Positions 54,312 through 63,364 of a DNA stretch of 64,000 bases are shown here, piece by piece. Positions within the stretch are counted from its first letter, which is position 1; the number at the start of each line of letters is the position of its first letter. The DNA is from Arcobacter sp. F155 (GTDB taxonomy: Bacteria; Campylobacterota; Campylobacteria; Campylobacterales; Arcobacteraceae), in NCBI RefSeq assembly GCF_004116455.1, contig NZ_PDJU01000001.1:310001-374000 (forward strand), read 5' to 3'. The notes under the pieces are model-generated. The model was not told where the DNA came from and did no database searches. It saw nothing but the letters and a program-made list of their open reading frames with translations. The position numbers and the translations under genes were made by a program.

Positions 54312-55720
54312 TTTATGATTGATTTAATCATATTATTAAAAACTAAATAGTGAATTGGAATTAAACTATACCAATAGATTCTTCCAAATAATCCTTTTGG
54401 ATAGAAGTAGGCTGATTGAATAAGCTTATTATCTTCAATTTTAAACTCAAGCCATGCAGTTCCTGGAACTTTCATTTGTGCATAAAGTAGTAGTCTTTCA
54501 TTCTCTTTTATATCAACAACTTTCCAAAAGTCTAAACTCTCTCCTACACTAAGATTGTATTGATTTTTTCTTCCTCTTTTTAAACCAACTCCACCAAGCA
54601 TTTTATCAATTAAACCTCTTATTTCCCAAAGAAAATCAAAGGCAAACCAACCATCTTTTCCACCAATACTAGTAAAACTTTTAAAGACTTGTTCTTTTGA
54701 TAAGTCTTTTAATAGTAACTCTTTTCTATCTAAGAAAATTGCATCAGCAATCTCTTTATCGTGGTTTCTATCCCAGATTTTGCCAGAGTTGTCAGTATCG
54801 GACCAACGACTTATTACTTGATTGGTTTCAATCTCTTTAACAGCTCTTTTAACCGCTTCTATGTAAGAAATAGGGTGTATTTTTGGGAAGTATTTTTTTG
54901 CATTGTCGTTTTGAATAACAACTTCTGATTTTAGCCCTTCAATCAAAGCTTTAGCTACTTTAAACTGTACAGGAGTAAATAGGTTTAACCAATATGATGA
55001 AACATTTATAGAAAGAAAAGGTAAAGGTATTAAGACTCTTTTTAATCCTAAAGCTTTTGCTGTTTCTAGCATCATTTCTTTATATGTTAGTTGCTCACTT
55101 CCTATGTCAACTATTAAGTTTTCTTTTTCTTTTAGATAAATAGATTGCTCTAAGTAGTTTAAGACATCATCTACTGCTATAGGTTGAGCTTTTGTATTTA
55201 CCCATTTTGGAGTTGTCATTATTGGAAGTTTTTCAGTTAGATTTCTTATTATCTCAAAACTTGTACTTCCTGAGCCTATAATAACTCCAGCTCTTATCCA
55301 AATAGTTTGGATATTTTTACTTGAACTTAAAACTTCACCAGTTTCTATTCTACTTAATAAGTGCTCACTTGTTTGTTCATTTTTAACTCCTAAACCTCCA
55401 AGATAGATGATTCTTTTAACACCACACTCTATAGCTGCATCTAAAAAGTTTTGAGCTGATTGTTTATCTAGATTTTTATAATCATTTCTTGAAAGAGAGT
55501 GAACTAAATAAAAAGCTGTATCTACATCTTTTAAAGCTTCTTTTAGTTTTTCTTTATTAAAAGTATCACCTTCTACAACGTCTATATTTGAAGGAAGGTT
55601 TTGAGATAAGGTTTTTTTATTTCTAACATATAATCTTAAATCTATATCTTGATTTTGTATGAGTCTTTGTTTTAATCTTCTACCGATATATCCAGTTGAA
55701 CCTGTAAGTAATACTTTCAT
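54293..55720 (-). CDS. NAD(P)-binding SDR-type protein with C-terminal DUF2867 domain
   Basis: The 475-residue protein opens with the Rossmann motif KVLLTGSTGYIGRRLKQRL and has VDTAFYLVHSLSRNDYKNLDKQSAQNFLDAA, GVKRIIYLGGLGV and IWIRAGVIIGSGSTSFE (atypical SDR). The C-terminal third (KDGWFAFDFLWEIRGLIDKMLGGVGLKRGRKNQYNLSVGESLDFWKV, GTAWLEFKIEDNKLIQSAYFYPKGLFGRIYWYSLIPIHYLVF) is DUF2867. Members are found in many proteobacteria and have no agreed substrate. It stands alone. Confidence 0.85.
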   Translation of the reverse strand: MKVLLTGSTGYIGRRLKQRLIQNQDIDLRLYVRNKKTLSQNLPSNIDVVEGDTFNKEKLKEALKDVDTAFYLVHSLSRNDYKNLDKQSAQNFLDAAIECGVKRIIYLGGLGVKNEQTSEHLLSRIETGEVLSSSKNIQTIWIRAGVIIGSGSTSFEIIRNLTEKLPIMTTPKWVNTKAQPIAVDDVLNYLEQSIYLKEKENLIVDIGSEQLTYKEMMLETAKALGLKRVLIPLPFLSINVSSYWLNLFTPVQFKVAKALIEGLKSEVVIQNDNAKKYFPKIHPISYIEAVKRAVKEIETNQVISRWSDTDNSGKIWDRNHDKEIADAIFLDRKELLLKDLSKEQVFKSFTSIGGKDGWFAFDFLWEIRGLIDKMLGGVGLKRGRKNQYNLSVGESLDFWKVVDIKENERLLLYAQMKVPGTAWLEFKIEDNKLIQSAYFYPKGLFGRIYWYSLIPIHYLVFNNMIKSIIKKAEKF

Positions 55721-55798
55721 GATATATCCTTTTTTATTTTATTATAACATTAGAAAATATCTTTTAGTATGAATTTTATTACATTTAATAGTGAATTT

Positions 55799-55828
55799 AT
55801 ATATAGTCTCATAAAAGAGACTATATAT
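55799..55828 (-). terminator. Hairpin after the multi-helix membrane protein gene
   Basis: Perfect 12-bp arms ATATATAGTCTC and GAGACTATATAT surround an ATAAAA loop directly behind the stop codon. Confidence 0.6.
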
Positions 55829-56992
55829 TTAGAAGTTAAATTTTCTTTTTAGTTTAAAGAAGTAGATAATAGTTTTATATTGAATAAATATAAATGGAAT
55901 CATTAGTAAAAAGTATGCAATAGAGTATTTTTCTACTACATTATTAAAAGTTAGTCCAAAATTGATAAAGAACATACCAAATACAAAAAATGCTACTCCT
56001 GGACAAATTAGAGCAAAGGATACTGAAGACCTTGTTTTTTCTTCATCAACATATGTTTCAAAGTATTTATTCATTTTCATAACTTTATAGCCTAAAATAC
56101 CAAAGATAATTTGGATAGAAAGGATAGTAGAAGTTAGAGTAAATAAAGAGGATTTACTCATATTTGAATCAAAGTTATGGTCAAGTCCAAAAGATACTCT
56201 AATCATCATAATTCCTAAAAGAGTTAAAATAGGTAAGATAATCCATAATGAAGGACTAGCTTCTATTGAAATACCTTGTTCAAACATATTTTTGAATCCC
56301 ATTGTTATTTTAATGATAAGTAATAAAATAGCAAAAGAACCAAAGAATATAGCTCCAAATATTCCTAATGCATTTATCACAATATTATGACTCATAGCAC
56401 CAGGTGCCGCAAAACCAACTGAAACCATTGCCAATGCGAAGATTGAAATCATTTGAGAAAGATTATTGTTTTTTGTAAAATCAAACTCTCCTTTTACTAA
56501 TAGTCTTGAAAAGTAAGTAAATATTATCTTCAATGCAAAATATCCAGCTACTACAAAACCAAGTAGGGCAAAAGGAAACATAAACTCAACTACAGACCAT
56601 AAGTTAGGTACAAAAACAGCTCCTAAAACAAAACAAACATTAATTGTCATTGCATAAGTTAAAGGAATAGTCATAAGTGTGATTTCTGCATTTGAGTTCA
56701 CAAGTGTTTTATAGTTGTCTGTTTTTTTATACATATTAAACTGTTTTGTATTCCAAATAAGTAGTTTAAAGTGAAAAAAGGCAAATAGTATAATACCTAA
56801 TAAAGCAATTGCAATAGTAATAGATAACCATGTTCCTTTTATAAGCTCAGGAAATATATGGTTAAATGTTGCCATTGGTGTATCTTTGTGTGGAACTAAA
56901 AACATTAGATACATAAAAAATGATACAGATAGCCCACCGGAACCTAATGAAGCTAAAAAACACATAGGGTTGAATTTTTCTCTCAAAGTCAT
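55829..56992 (-). CDS. Multi-spanning membrane protein, TsoY-like/TDT-like
   Basis: The 387-residue protein has about ten membrane helices (FLASLGSGGLSVSFFMYLMFLV, WLSITIAIALLGIILFAFFHF, LMTIPLTYAMTINVCFVLGAVFV, ILTLLGIMMIRVSFGL and others). The opening MTLREKFNPMCFLASLGSGGLSVSFFM resembles the TsoY family of Campylobacterota and tellurite-resistance/dicarboxylate-type carriers. I cannot fix the substrate. No partner gene lies next to it, and there is no Cys pair or Sec codon visible. It is monocistronic. Confidence 0.65.
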   Translation of the reverse strand: MTLREKFNPMCFLASLGSGGLSVSFFMYLMFLVPHKDTPMATFNHIFPELIKGTWLSITIAIALLGIILFAFFHFKLLIWNTKQFNMYKKTDNYKTLVNSNAEITLMTIPLTYAMTINVCFVLGAVFVPNLWSVVEFMFPFALLGFVVAGYFALKIIFTYFSRLLVKGEFDFTKNNNLSQMISIFALAMVSVGFAAPGAMSHNIVINALGIFGAIFFGSFAILLLIIKITMGFKNMFEQGISIEASPSLWIILPILTLLGIMMIRVSFGLDHNFDSNMSKSSLFTLTSTILSIQIIFGILGYKVMKMNKYFETYVDEEKTRSSVSFALICPGVAFFVFGMFFINFGLTFNNVVEKYSIAYFLLMIPFIFIQYKTIIYFFKLKRKFNF

Positions 56993-57116
56993 TTATATCC
57001 TTTAAATATAATTTTAAATTATGGAAATATACTTTAAAAACTATTAAAAATAGATTAGTAGTATTATAAGTTTAAATTATAAATATTAATTTGTAATTCA
57101 AATATTAAGGGCATAC

Positions 57117-57971
57117 TTGATAATATTCCATATGTATAAAATTTCTGTCAGTAAAGAACTATTTAAAGATATCCAATTAAAAAAATTAAAGGTTTTAGAA
57201 AAGAGTACTTCTTCTTATTGGAAGAGAGAACTACTTGAGCCTAAAATTATAAATGACAAAATAAAATATAGTATTAAACAAATTGATAAAATAAAAATAA
57301 CTAATGGTTTAGGTGAAGAGAAACCTCAAATGATTATTGAGTGTGAGAAGATAGATTATTCCTTTAAAAAAGACTTGTTTGAGTTTTATTTAGGAAGAAT
57401 TATTGAACAAAAAAACTCAGACCTTGATGAAAACTATAAAGATACTTTAATACAAGAGTTATTAAGGGAAAGAGCTTTATTAGAAGACAATATGAATAGA
57501 GACCATTTAACAGGCATTTATAATAGACGTAAAATGGAAAATGATTTGTCTATGTTTATAAATCAAAACAATAAGGATTTATTAACTGCTATTTTTATAG
57601 ATGCAGATAGATTCAAAAGTATAAATGATAATTTTGGTCATGATACAGGGGACAAAGCTTTAACTTATCTTGCTAAAAAAATAGAAAAGTATGCAGGCTT
57701 TTTAAATGGTGAAGTATACAGATACGGTGGGGAAGAATTTTTAATTTTATGTTTTCTTCCAAGATATGAAATAGAATCTAAACTAAATGAAATGAAAGAA
57801 GAGATAAAAGCTCACAAAATTTATCACCCAAAACAAGATGTAACTTTAACTGTTAGTATTGGAGTATCCTTTTTTAGTGATTGTAAAACAAAAGATGAAA
57901 TGCTAAAAAGGGCAGATAGTGCAGTTTATCGAGCTAAAGAACAGGGTAGAGATACTATTATTTATAATTGA
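57117..57971 (+). CDS. GGDEF-domain diguanylate cyclase
   Basis: The 284-residue soluble protein has a variable N-terminal part (1-115, sensory, no recognised domain). A complete GGDEF domain follows: DHLTGIYNRRKMENDLS, AIFIDADRFKSINDNFGHDTGDKALTYLA, active site YRYGGEEFLIL, and TVSIGVSFF...DEMLKRADSAVYRAKEQGRDTI. The GGEEF motif suggests it makes cyclic-di-GMP. A product-inhibition RxxD motif is not evident just before the active site. I use TTG 57117 because AAGGG lies upstream; ATG 57132 has no ribosome site. Monocistronic. Confidence 0.9.
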   Translation: MIIFHMYKISVSKELFKDIQLKKLKVLEKSTSSYWKRELLEPKIINDKIKYSIKQIDKIKITNGLGEEKPQMIIECEKIDYSFKKDLFEFYLGRIIEQKNSDLDENYKDTLIQELLRERALLEDNMNRDHLTGIYNRRKMENDLSMFINQNNKDLLTAIFIDADRFKSINDNFGHDTGDKALTYLAKKIEKYAGFLNGEVYRYGGEEFLILCFLPRYEIESKLNEMKEEIKAHKIYHPKQDVTLTVSIGVSFFSDCKTKDEMLKRADSAVYRAKEQGRDTIIYN

Positions 57972-58038
57972 TTAGAGAAAACTCTTACTTGACATAAAAA
58001 AAATAGTGGAGTATGATTATAAAATAAAGGAGTTTGTC

Positions 58039-59313
58039 ATGAAACTGCTTGTTTTATTTTTTACTTTAACTATTGCTCTTTTTGCTTCAAATATTACTCA
58101 CTTTGTTTATGAGGGAGCTATAAATCCTGCAAGTAGTGCTTTTGTTAAAAAATCTATCAAAGAAGCAAATAAACAAAACTCTCAACTTATAATTTTCGAA
58201 CTTAACACACCTGGTGGTTTAGTATCTTCAACAAGAGATATTGTTACACAAATTTTAAATTCTAAAATACCAATTGTTGTTTATGTATCTCCTAAAGGTT
58301 CTAGAGCTGCAAGTGCAGGAACTTTTATCTTATATGCTTCACATATTGCAGTTATGTCTGAAGGAACAAATGTAGGAGCAGCAACACCTGTACAACTAGC
58401 ATTTACAGAAGAAAAAAACAGTAAACTATCAACTATGCAAACAAAAACTATAAATGATGCAAGTGCATATATTAAAAGTTTAGCAAAACTTAGAAATAGA
58501 AATATACAGTGGGCTAAAGAGAGTGTAACAAAAGGTGCAAGTATAGATTCCCAAAAAGCACTAGAGCTTGGTGTTATTGATTTTATAGCAAATGATATGA
58601 CTTCTCTTTTAAAAAAGCTCAATGGGTTAAAAGTTCAAATAGATAAAAAAACAGTTAAATTAGATACCACAAACTCAAAAGTAAACACTATAGAAGAGGG
58701 CTTTAAAATAAAGCTTTTATCTTATCTTTCTAATCCTAGTATTGCTTATGGCCTAATGCTTTTAGCTATTTATGGAATCTTTTTTGAGTTGATGAATCCT
58801 GGTTCTATTTTCCCTGGTGTAACAGGCTTAATAAGTGGTGCTTTAGCACTATATTCACTTAATATCTTACCTTTTGAGATAGCTGGCTTACTTCTTATTT
58901 TAATAGGACTTGTTCTTATGATTGCAGAAGTATTTATAGTAGGTTTTGGAATATTGGGTATAGGTGGAGTTATTGCCTTTGTCTTTGGTTCTTTAATACT
59001 ATTTGATGAAAAGACACTAGGTATTGATATCTCTTTATCTTTAATAATTGCTTTTGCTTTAGTAAGTACAGCTATTTTTATATATTTACTTAGAATAATA
59101 ATTCAAGAGAGGAAACAAAAAGCAAAAACAGGTATTGATGAAATGATAGGAGCTGTAGCAAAGGTTATCAAAAAGAAAGATGATATTTATAAAGTTGAAA
59201 TTCATTCAGAAGTATGGAATGCAAAAAGTAATGAAGAGCTTGAAAAAGGTAAAGAAGTTATAGTAGAAAGTATTGATGGTTTAATACTTCAAGTAAAACC
59301 TAAAAAGGAGTAA
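58039..59313 (+). CDS. NfeD-family membrane serine protease (ClpP-like)
   Basis: The 424-residue protein has a signal peptide (about 1-18, LLVLFFTLTIALFASN). The ClpP-like domain follows: LIIFELNTPGGLVSSTRDIV, then the catalytic Ser block GSRAASAGTFILYASHIAVM and ANATPV-type loop. Four helices lead to the NfeD OB-like end (AKVIKKKDDIYKVEIHSEVWNAKS). ATG 58039 is preceded by AAAGGAG; the frame is open from 58006 but that start has no ribosome site. NfeD proteases work with SPFH proteins on membrane substrates, and the next gene encodes one. Confidence 0.92.
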   Translation: MKLLVLFFTLTIALFASNITHFVYEGAINPASSAFVKKSIKEANKQNSQLIIFELNTPGGLVSSTRDIVTQILNSKIPIVVYVSPKGSRAASAGTFILYASHIAVMSEGTNVGAATPVQLAFTEEKNSKLSTMQTKTINDASAYIKSLAKLRNRNIQWAKESVTKGASIDSQKALELGVIDFIANDMTSLLKKLNGLKVQIDKKTVKLDTTNSKVNTIEEGFKIKLLSYLSNPSIAYGLMLLAIYGIFFELMNPGSIFPGVTGLISGALALYSLNILPFEIAGLLLILIGLVLMIAEVFIVGFGILGIGGVIAFVFGSLILFDEKTLGIDISLSLIIAFALVSTAIFIYLLRIIIQERKQKAKTGIDEMIGAVAKVIKKKDDIYKVEIHSEVWNAKSNEELEKGKEVIVESIDGLILQVKPKKE

Positions 59314-59316
59314 GTT

Positions 59317-60060
59317 ATGTTTATGACAGTTATATATACTGTTTTTATTGTTATAGCAATAATTGCAGCTTCAATTAGAATTTTAAAAGAGTATGAAAGA
59401 GGTGTAATCTTTACATTAGGAAGATTTACAGGAGTTAAAGGACCTGGTTTGATTTTGGTGATTCCTTTTATTCAAAAGATGGTAAAAACAGATTTAAGAA
59501 CTATTGTACATGATGTTCCATCTCAAGATGTGATTTCACAAGATAATGTTTCTGTAAAGGTTAATGCTGTTGTTTATTATAGAGTAGTTGACCCTGAAAA
59601 GGCAATTATTCAAGTTGAAAGTTTTAATGATGCAACTTCTCAACTTGCACAAACTACTTTAAGGTCAGTTCTTGGAGGACACGACCTTGATGAAATGTTA
59701 GCAGAAAGAGAAAAATTAAATGAAGATATTCAAGAGATACTTGATAAACAAACAGATGCTTGGGGAATAAAAATCTCAAATGTAGAGATAAAACATATTG
59801 ATTTAGATGAAAGCATGATACGAGCTATTGCAAAACAAGCAGAAGCTGAACGGCAAAGAAGAGCTAAGGTCATCAACTCAAAAGGTGAGCTTGAAGCCAG
59901 TCAAAACCTTTTGGAAGCAGCTAATGTGTTAGCAAATAACCCACAAGCACTACAATTAAGATATCTTCAAACATTAAGTGATATTTCAAGTGATAAAACA
60001 AATACTATTGTATTTCCTTTTGGAAGTGATTTAGGTAAGTTTTTTACTCAGAAAAGTTAG
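59317..60060 (+). CDS. SPFH-domain (stomatin/slipin) membrane protein
   Basis: The 247-residue protein has an N-terminal hydrophobic helix (about 3-20) and the stomatin domain: [125 protein letters not shown]. Helices with [34 protein letters not shown] follow. It forms ring-like oligomers in membrane domains. Start ATG 59317, three bases after the NfeD stop: a classic nfeD-slipin pair. Confidence 0.93.
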   Translation: MFMTVIYTVFIVIAIIAASIRILKEYERGVIFTLGRFTGVKGPGLILVIPFIQKMVKTDLRTIVHDVPSQDVISQDNVSVKVNAVVYYRVVDPEKAIIQVESFNDATSQLAQTTLRSVLGGHDLDEMLAEREKLNEDIQEILDKQTDAWGIKISNVEIKHIDLDESMIRAIAKQAEAERQRRAKVINSKGELEASQNLLEAANVLANNPQALQLRYLQTLSDISSDKTNTIVFPFGSDLGKFFTQKS

Positions 60061-60087
60061 TGGTATAAAAATAGGGGAGTTAGGTGT

Positions 60088-60113
60088 AAACTAGAGTTTA
60101 AAAACTCTAGTTT
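60088..60113. terminator. Bidirectional terminator between the SPFH and c553 genes
   Basis: Perfect 12-bp arms AAACTAGAGTTT and AAACTCTAGTTT are separated by two bases, between convergent genes. Confidence 0.75.
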
Positions 60114-60118
60114 TAAGA

Positions 60119-60394
60119 TTACTTAGCGATTTGGTTAGCAATTGCTTCGATATCAGCATCAGAAAGACCAGCAACTTGACCTTTCATTAAACCTTTCATA
60201 GGTCCTCCGTAAGATCCATCTTTATAACCTTTCATTGCAGCAACAAATTCAGCTTTAGTCATATCTTTGATAATCTTAGATTTACCCATAGCAGCTTTTT
60301 CACCATTTGCACCATGACACGCAACACACTTTGCATATGGATTAGCAAATGCTGCACATGCAAGAATTGAAGTTAGAAGTAAAATTTTTCTCAT
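60119..60394 (-). CDS. Cytochrome c553-type electron carrier, second copy
   Basis: The product is 91 residues with a signal peptide (about 1-17, ILLLTSILACAAFA) and haem site C-V-A-C-H in YAKCVACHGANGEKAAMGKS. The axial Met region is YGGPMKGLMKGQVAGLSDADIEAIANQIAK. It is clearly paralogous to 43386-43688 (shared KGYKDGSYGGPMKG). It is monocistronic, with an AAAGGA ribosome site. The two may serve different oxidases. Confidence 0.92.
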   Translation of the reverse strand: MRKILLLTSILACAAFANPYAKCVACHGANGEKAAMGKSKIIKDMTKAEFVAAMKGYKDGSYGGPMKGLMKGQVAGLSDADIEAIANQIAK

Positions 60395-60567
60395 TAGAGA
60401 TCCTTTTTTTTAATTATTTCTTAGAATTTTAACCTAATAAACTTAATTTTGCTTTGATTTATATCAATACTAAATTAATTTTAAGCTAAGTAATTAAGAA
60501 CGTTACTTTTGTACCAGATTTTATAAATTGATTGTGTAGAAATTGTGGAGTATTTGGGTGGTTGAGA

Positions 60568-60593
60568 ACTAATATAGTTAAACTATATTAGTT
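60568..60593 (-). terminator. Palindromic hairpin at the end of the AMP-ligase gene
   Basis: A perfect 26-base palindrome with arms AACTAATATAGTT and AACTATATTAGTT overlaps the stop codon of the ligase gene. A T-run is missing. The stretch 60395-60567 contains nothing else I recognise. Confidence 0.6.
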
Positions 60594-62162
60594 GTCTTTA
60601 AGAAGCTCTTCTTTTAGTTCTTCTTTATTAATTTTACTTTTGTCACTAGGAACTAAAGGTAAAGATTTTTTATAAATTATTTTATTTGGAATCATATATG
60701 AAGCTAAGTGTTTTTTTAGTTCAAAGATTATCTCTTTTGAAGCAATCTCACTTCTTGCACTATAAACCATAACTATCTCTTCTTCTATCTCTTCATTTGG
60801 TATAGAGAAAATAGCACATTGGTCTATTTGAGGAAGATTGTTTGCAACAACTGATTCTATTTCAAAAGGACTTACTCTAAATCCTCTTGTTTTAATCATA
60901 TCATCATGTCTTGAAACAAAATAGAAGTAACCTTCTTCATCTTTATAAACATAATCTCCAGTTGCGACAACAGTTTCATCTGTAAGTTGTCCTTCTAGGT
61001 TGATTACATCTTTTAAGATTTGAATAGATTTAAATCGTTCTTTTGTTTCTACAGGTGCATTCCAATATCCTTTATAGATATATCCACCTCTATGAATAAG
61101 TTCACCAACTTCTCTTGGTTTACACTCTTTTCCTTCTTCATTGATTACATATAATTCAACATCAGGAATAGCTTTACCAATAGAATCAGGTCTAATCCAG
61201 ATTTGTGAAGGTTCTAAGTATGTTGATCTAAATGCTTCTGTAAGTCCATGCATTGAATAAAACTTTGCATCAGGGAAGTAGTTATCTAAATCTTTTAGCA
61301 TCTTATGTGTAACATTACCACCAGAAGAAGTTAATACTCTAACTTTAGCTAGTAAATCTGCACTTGGAAGTCTATGCTCATCTTCATCAAACATAGAAGA
61401 AATATTAATAGGCATTAAAGGTACAACTGTAACTTCATCATTGATTAAGTGATTAAAGAAATCTCCCGCAAGAATAAATCTATGTAAAGCTAAAGTAGCT
61501 CTTTTATATAGTGAGCAGAAAATTTGATTTAATCCATAGTCAAGATTGAAAATAAGTGTTCCAGATATAACGTCATCTTCTTTTAAATCTAAGTATTGAC
61601 TTACAACTCTTGCAGAGTCAATTAGGTTTCTATGAGAAATAACAATACCTTTTGGAGTACCTGTTAATCCAAATGAGTAAGTAATAACTGCATTATCATG
61701 ACCACTTATTTCACAAGTATATGGTTTATTATAGTATTTGAAAATCTCTTCAAATGAAGCAATATCTTTGTGAGTAGTTTCATAAGATACAATATGTCCA
61801 TCAAAATTAATCTCTTCAATTGACTCTAATTTTAATCTATCAGTAATAATACATTTGATATCACAATCTTTGATTATGTATTCAACTTGTTCTGACTTTA
61901 AAAGTCTAGTTAATGGAACAAGCACATAATCAGTAGATAAAATTGCAAGTATAGCAATTACTTGTTCTATACTTTTTGTAGAGTAGATACCAATTCTACT
62001 ACCTTTTGGTAAATCTAATTCTCTTAAATAAAATGCTATTTGATTAACTTTTGTAAATAACTCTTTATACGTTATCTCTTTTTCATTAAATTTTATTGCA
62101 ACTTTTTCTGGGTGAGATGCTTGTGCATCTTCAATAAGTGTTCTAATACAGTTAATAGACAT
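60588..62162 (-). CDS. AMP-forming acyl/amino-acid ligase (ANL superfamily)
   Basis: The 524-residue adenylating enzyme starts at ATG 62162 (AAAGGAG upstream). Core motifs: P-loop-like TYSFGLTGTPKGIVISH (with F instead of the usual T/S residue), YSMHGLTEAFRSTYL (A5), GDYVYKDEEGYFYFVSRHDDMIKTRGFRVSPFEIE (A7-A8), and a C-terminal Lys in PSDKSKINKEEL. Some blocks ('LTEAFRSTYL...RPDSIGKAIP') resemble the exosortase-A-associated ligase group. It lies 11 bases after the MutL-type gene, in an operon with glutamate mutase E, so its substrate may derive from 3-methylaspartate. Confidence 0.85.
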   Translation of the reverse strand: MSINCIRTLIEDAQASHPEKVAIKFNEKEITYKELFTKVNQIAFYLRELDLPKGSRIGIYSTKSIEQVIAILAILSTDYVLVPLTRLLKSEQVEYIIKDCDIKCIITDRLKLESIEEINFDGHIVSYETTHKDIASFEEIFKYYNKPYTCEISGHDNAVITYSFGLTGTPKGIVISHRNLIDSARVVSQYLDLKEDDVISGTLIFNLDYGLNQIFCSLYKRATLALHRFILAGDFFNHLINDEVTVVPLMPINISSMFDEDEHRLPSADLLAKVRVLTSSGGNVTHKMLKDLDNYFPDAKFYSMHGLTEAFRSTYLEPSQIWIRPDSIGKAIPDVELYVINEEGKECKPREVGELIHRGGYIYKGYWNAPVETKERFKSIQILKDVINLEGQLTDETVVATGDYVYKDEEGYFYFVSRHDDMIKTRGFRVSPFEIESVVANNLPQIDQCAIFSIPNEEIEEEIVMVYSARSEIASKEIIFELKKHLASYMIPNKIIYKKSLPLVPSDKSKINKEELKEELLKDN

Positions 62163-62173
62163 AGTAATCTCCT

Positions 62174-63364
62174 TTACTTCTCTAACATTCCAAGAGTCCA
62201 TACATCGTAATTATTATCCATTACAATTGTAGGGTTGTGTTGTGAATTTAATATTTTTTTATAGAAGAATGTTACTATATCTTCTATTTCTTCTTGTTTT
62301 AATACTTTTGTAATTCCACCTGTTAAAACAATAGAGTTTAAAGCATTTAGTTTTAAGTTTACATAGGCTTGTCTATATGCTGATACTTTACAAAGTACTA
62401 AGAAAATAGCAAGTTGCATTAAAACTCTTGTTGCTTTTTCACTTGTTTCATCAAAAATATGTTCAGTAACTTTTAAATGAGCTAATAGTTCATAAACAAA
62501 CTCATTGTTTTTTGCTGCAAAGATTAAAGACTCTTTTGATTTGAAAACACCAAGTTTTTTAAATACAAGTCTATCATACTCATTTTCAGTTACCATATTC
62601 TCTTCAACTAAGTCTTTAGAGTAGTGAATATCCGTAGTTGCTCCACCAATATCAATTAAAATATATGGGTCAGCAACCTTAAATTTTGAATCAATCATAG
62701 GTAGAGTTTTATTTACAATATATGGAGTAGAGAAAATCTGATTAGAAGTAATATCATATAGGTGTTTGATATCTTCTTTCCCCATAATATCAGCTTGATA
62801 AAGGTTTGTTAAATACTCTTTTAGGTTTTCTTCTTCAACATGAAGTTTTTCATTTATGATATTTGGTAGTACTACTACATTTTCAATATTTTCTTTTAAA
62901 AATGCAGAGTCTTTTTCACTTCCAACATATACGATATTTGAGTAGTTTAAACCATCTAAGAACTTAAATAGTCTTTCATCAAAGATATTTGAAACAGAGT
63001 CAATTCCTCCAACAACTATTACTACATCAATTAACTCACTTGGAATAGAAGTTTTTTCAATATCTCTAAATAAAACAGTATCAATAATATTAATACCAGA
63101 ATTAAAGGCAATATTTGTTGCATATTTTAAAGAAAAAGAATTCGTAACTCCAATAATAAGAGTACTTAAACCTCCATTTGCAGAAGAACAAATATGAATA
63201 TTCTCTTTATCATAATCTTTGATGATTTCACCACATTTATAAGTTAAATCATCATAAATATCTTTGTTAAAGTCTCTAAAGTGTTGTTGTACATTATCTT
63301 TAGTACATAGTTTAAAGTATGTACTTCCTACATCAATTAATAGTTTATTTTCTAATTTACTCAT
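62174..63364 (-). CDS. MutL-type (GlmL-like) ATPase associated with glutamate mutase
   Basis: The 396-residue actin-like ATPase has phosphate-1 LLIDVGSTYFKLC, phosphate-2 YILIDIGGATTDIHYS and an adenosine motif LNSIVLTGGITKVLK. This is the GlmL/MutL family that accompanies glutamate mutase subunits and probably reactivates or assembles the cobalamin enzyme. It is unrelated to the mismatch-repair MutL. Its start overlaps the stop of the mutase E gene by four bases (ATGA type), showing tight coupling. Confidence 0.85.
   Translation of the reverse strand: MSKLENKLLIDVGSTYFKLCTKDNVQQHFRDFNKDIYDDLTYKCGEIIKDYDKENIHICSSANGGLSTLIIGVTNSFSLKYATNIAFNSGINIIDTVLFRDIEKTSIPSELIDVVIVVGGIDSVSNIFDERLFKFLDGLNYSNIVYVGSEKDSAFLKENIENVVVLPNIINEKLHVEEENLKEYLTNLYQADIMGKEDIKHLYDITSNQIFSTPYIVNKTLPMIDSKFKVADPYILIDIGGATTDIHYSKDLVEENMVTENEYDRLVFKKLGVFKSKESLIFAAKNNEFVYELLAHLKVTEHIFDETSEKATRVLMQLAIFLVLCKVSAYRQAYVNLKLNALNSIVLTGGITKVLKQEEIEDIVTFFYKKILNSQHNPTIVMDNNYDVWTLGMLEK

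Noticed and set aside
55829-56992. Selenoprotein membrane family member
   Set aside because: Some relatives carry selenocysteine, but no in-frame TGA or suitable Cys pair was seen in this gene.
62174-63364. Mismatch-repair MutL
   Set aside because: The motifs are those of an actin-like ATPase (IGGATTD, LTGGITK), not of a GHKL ATPase; the shared name comes from the mutase operon.
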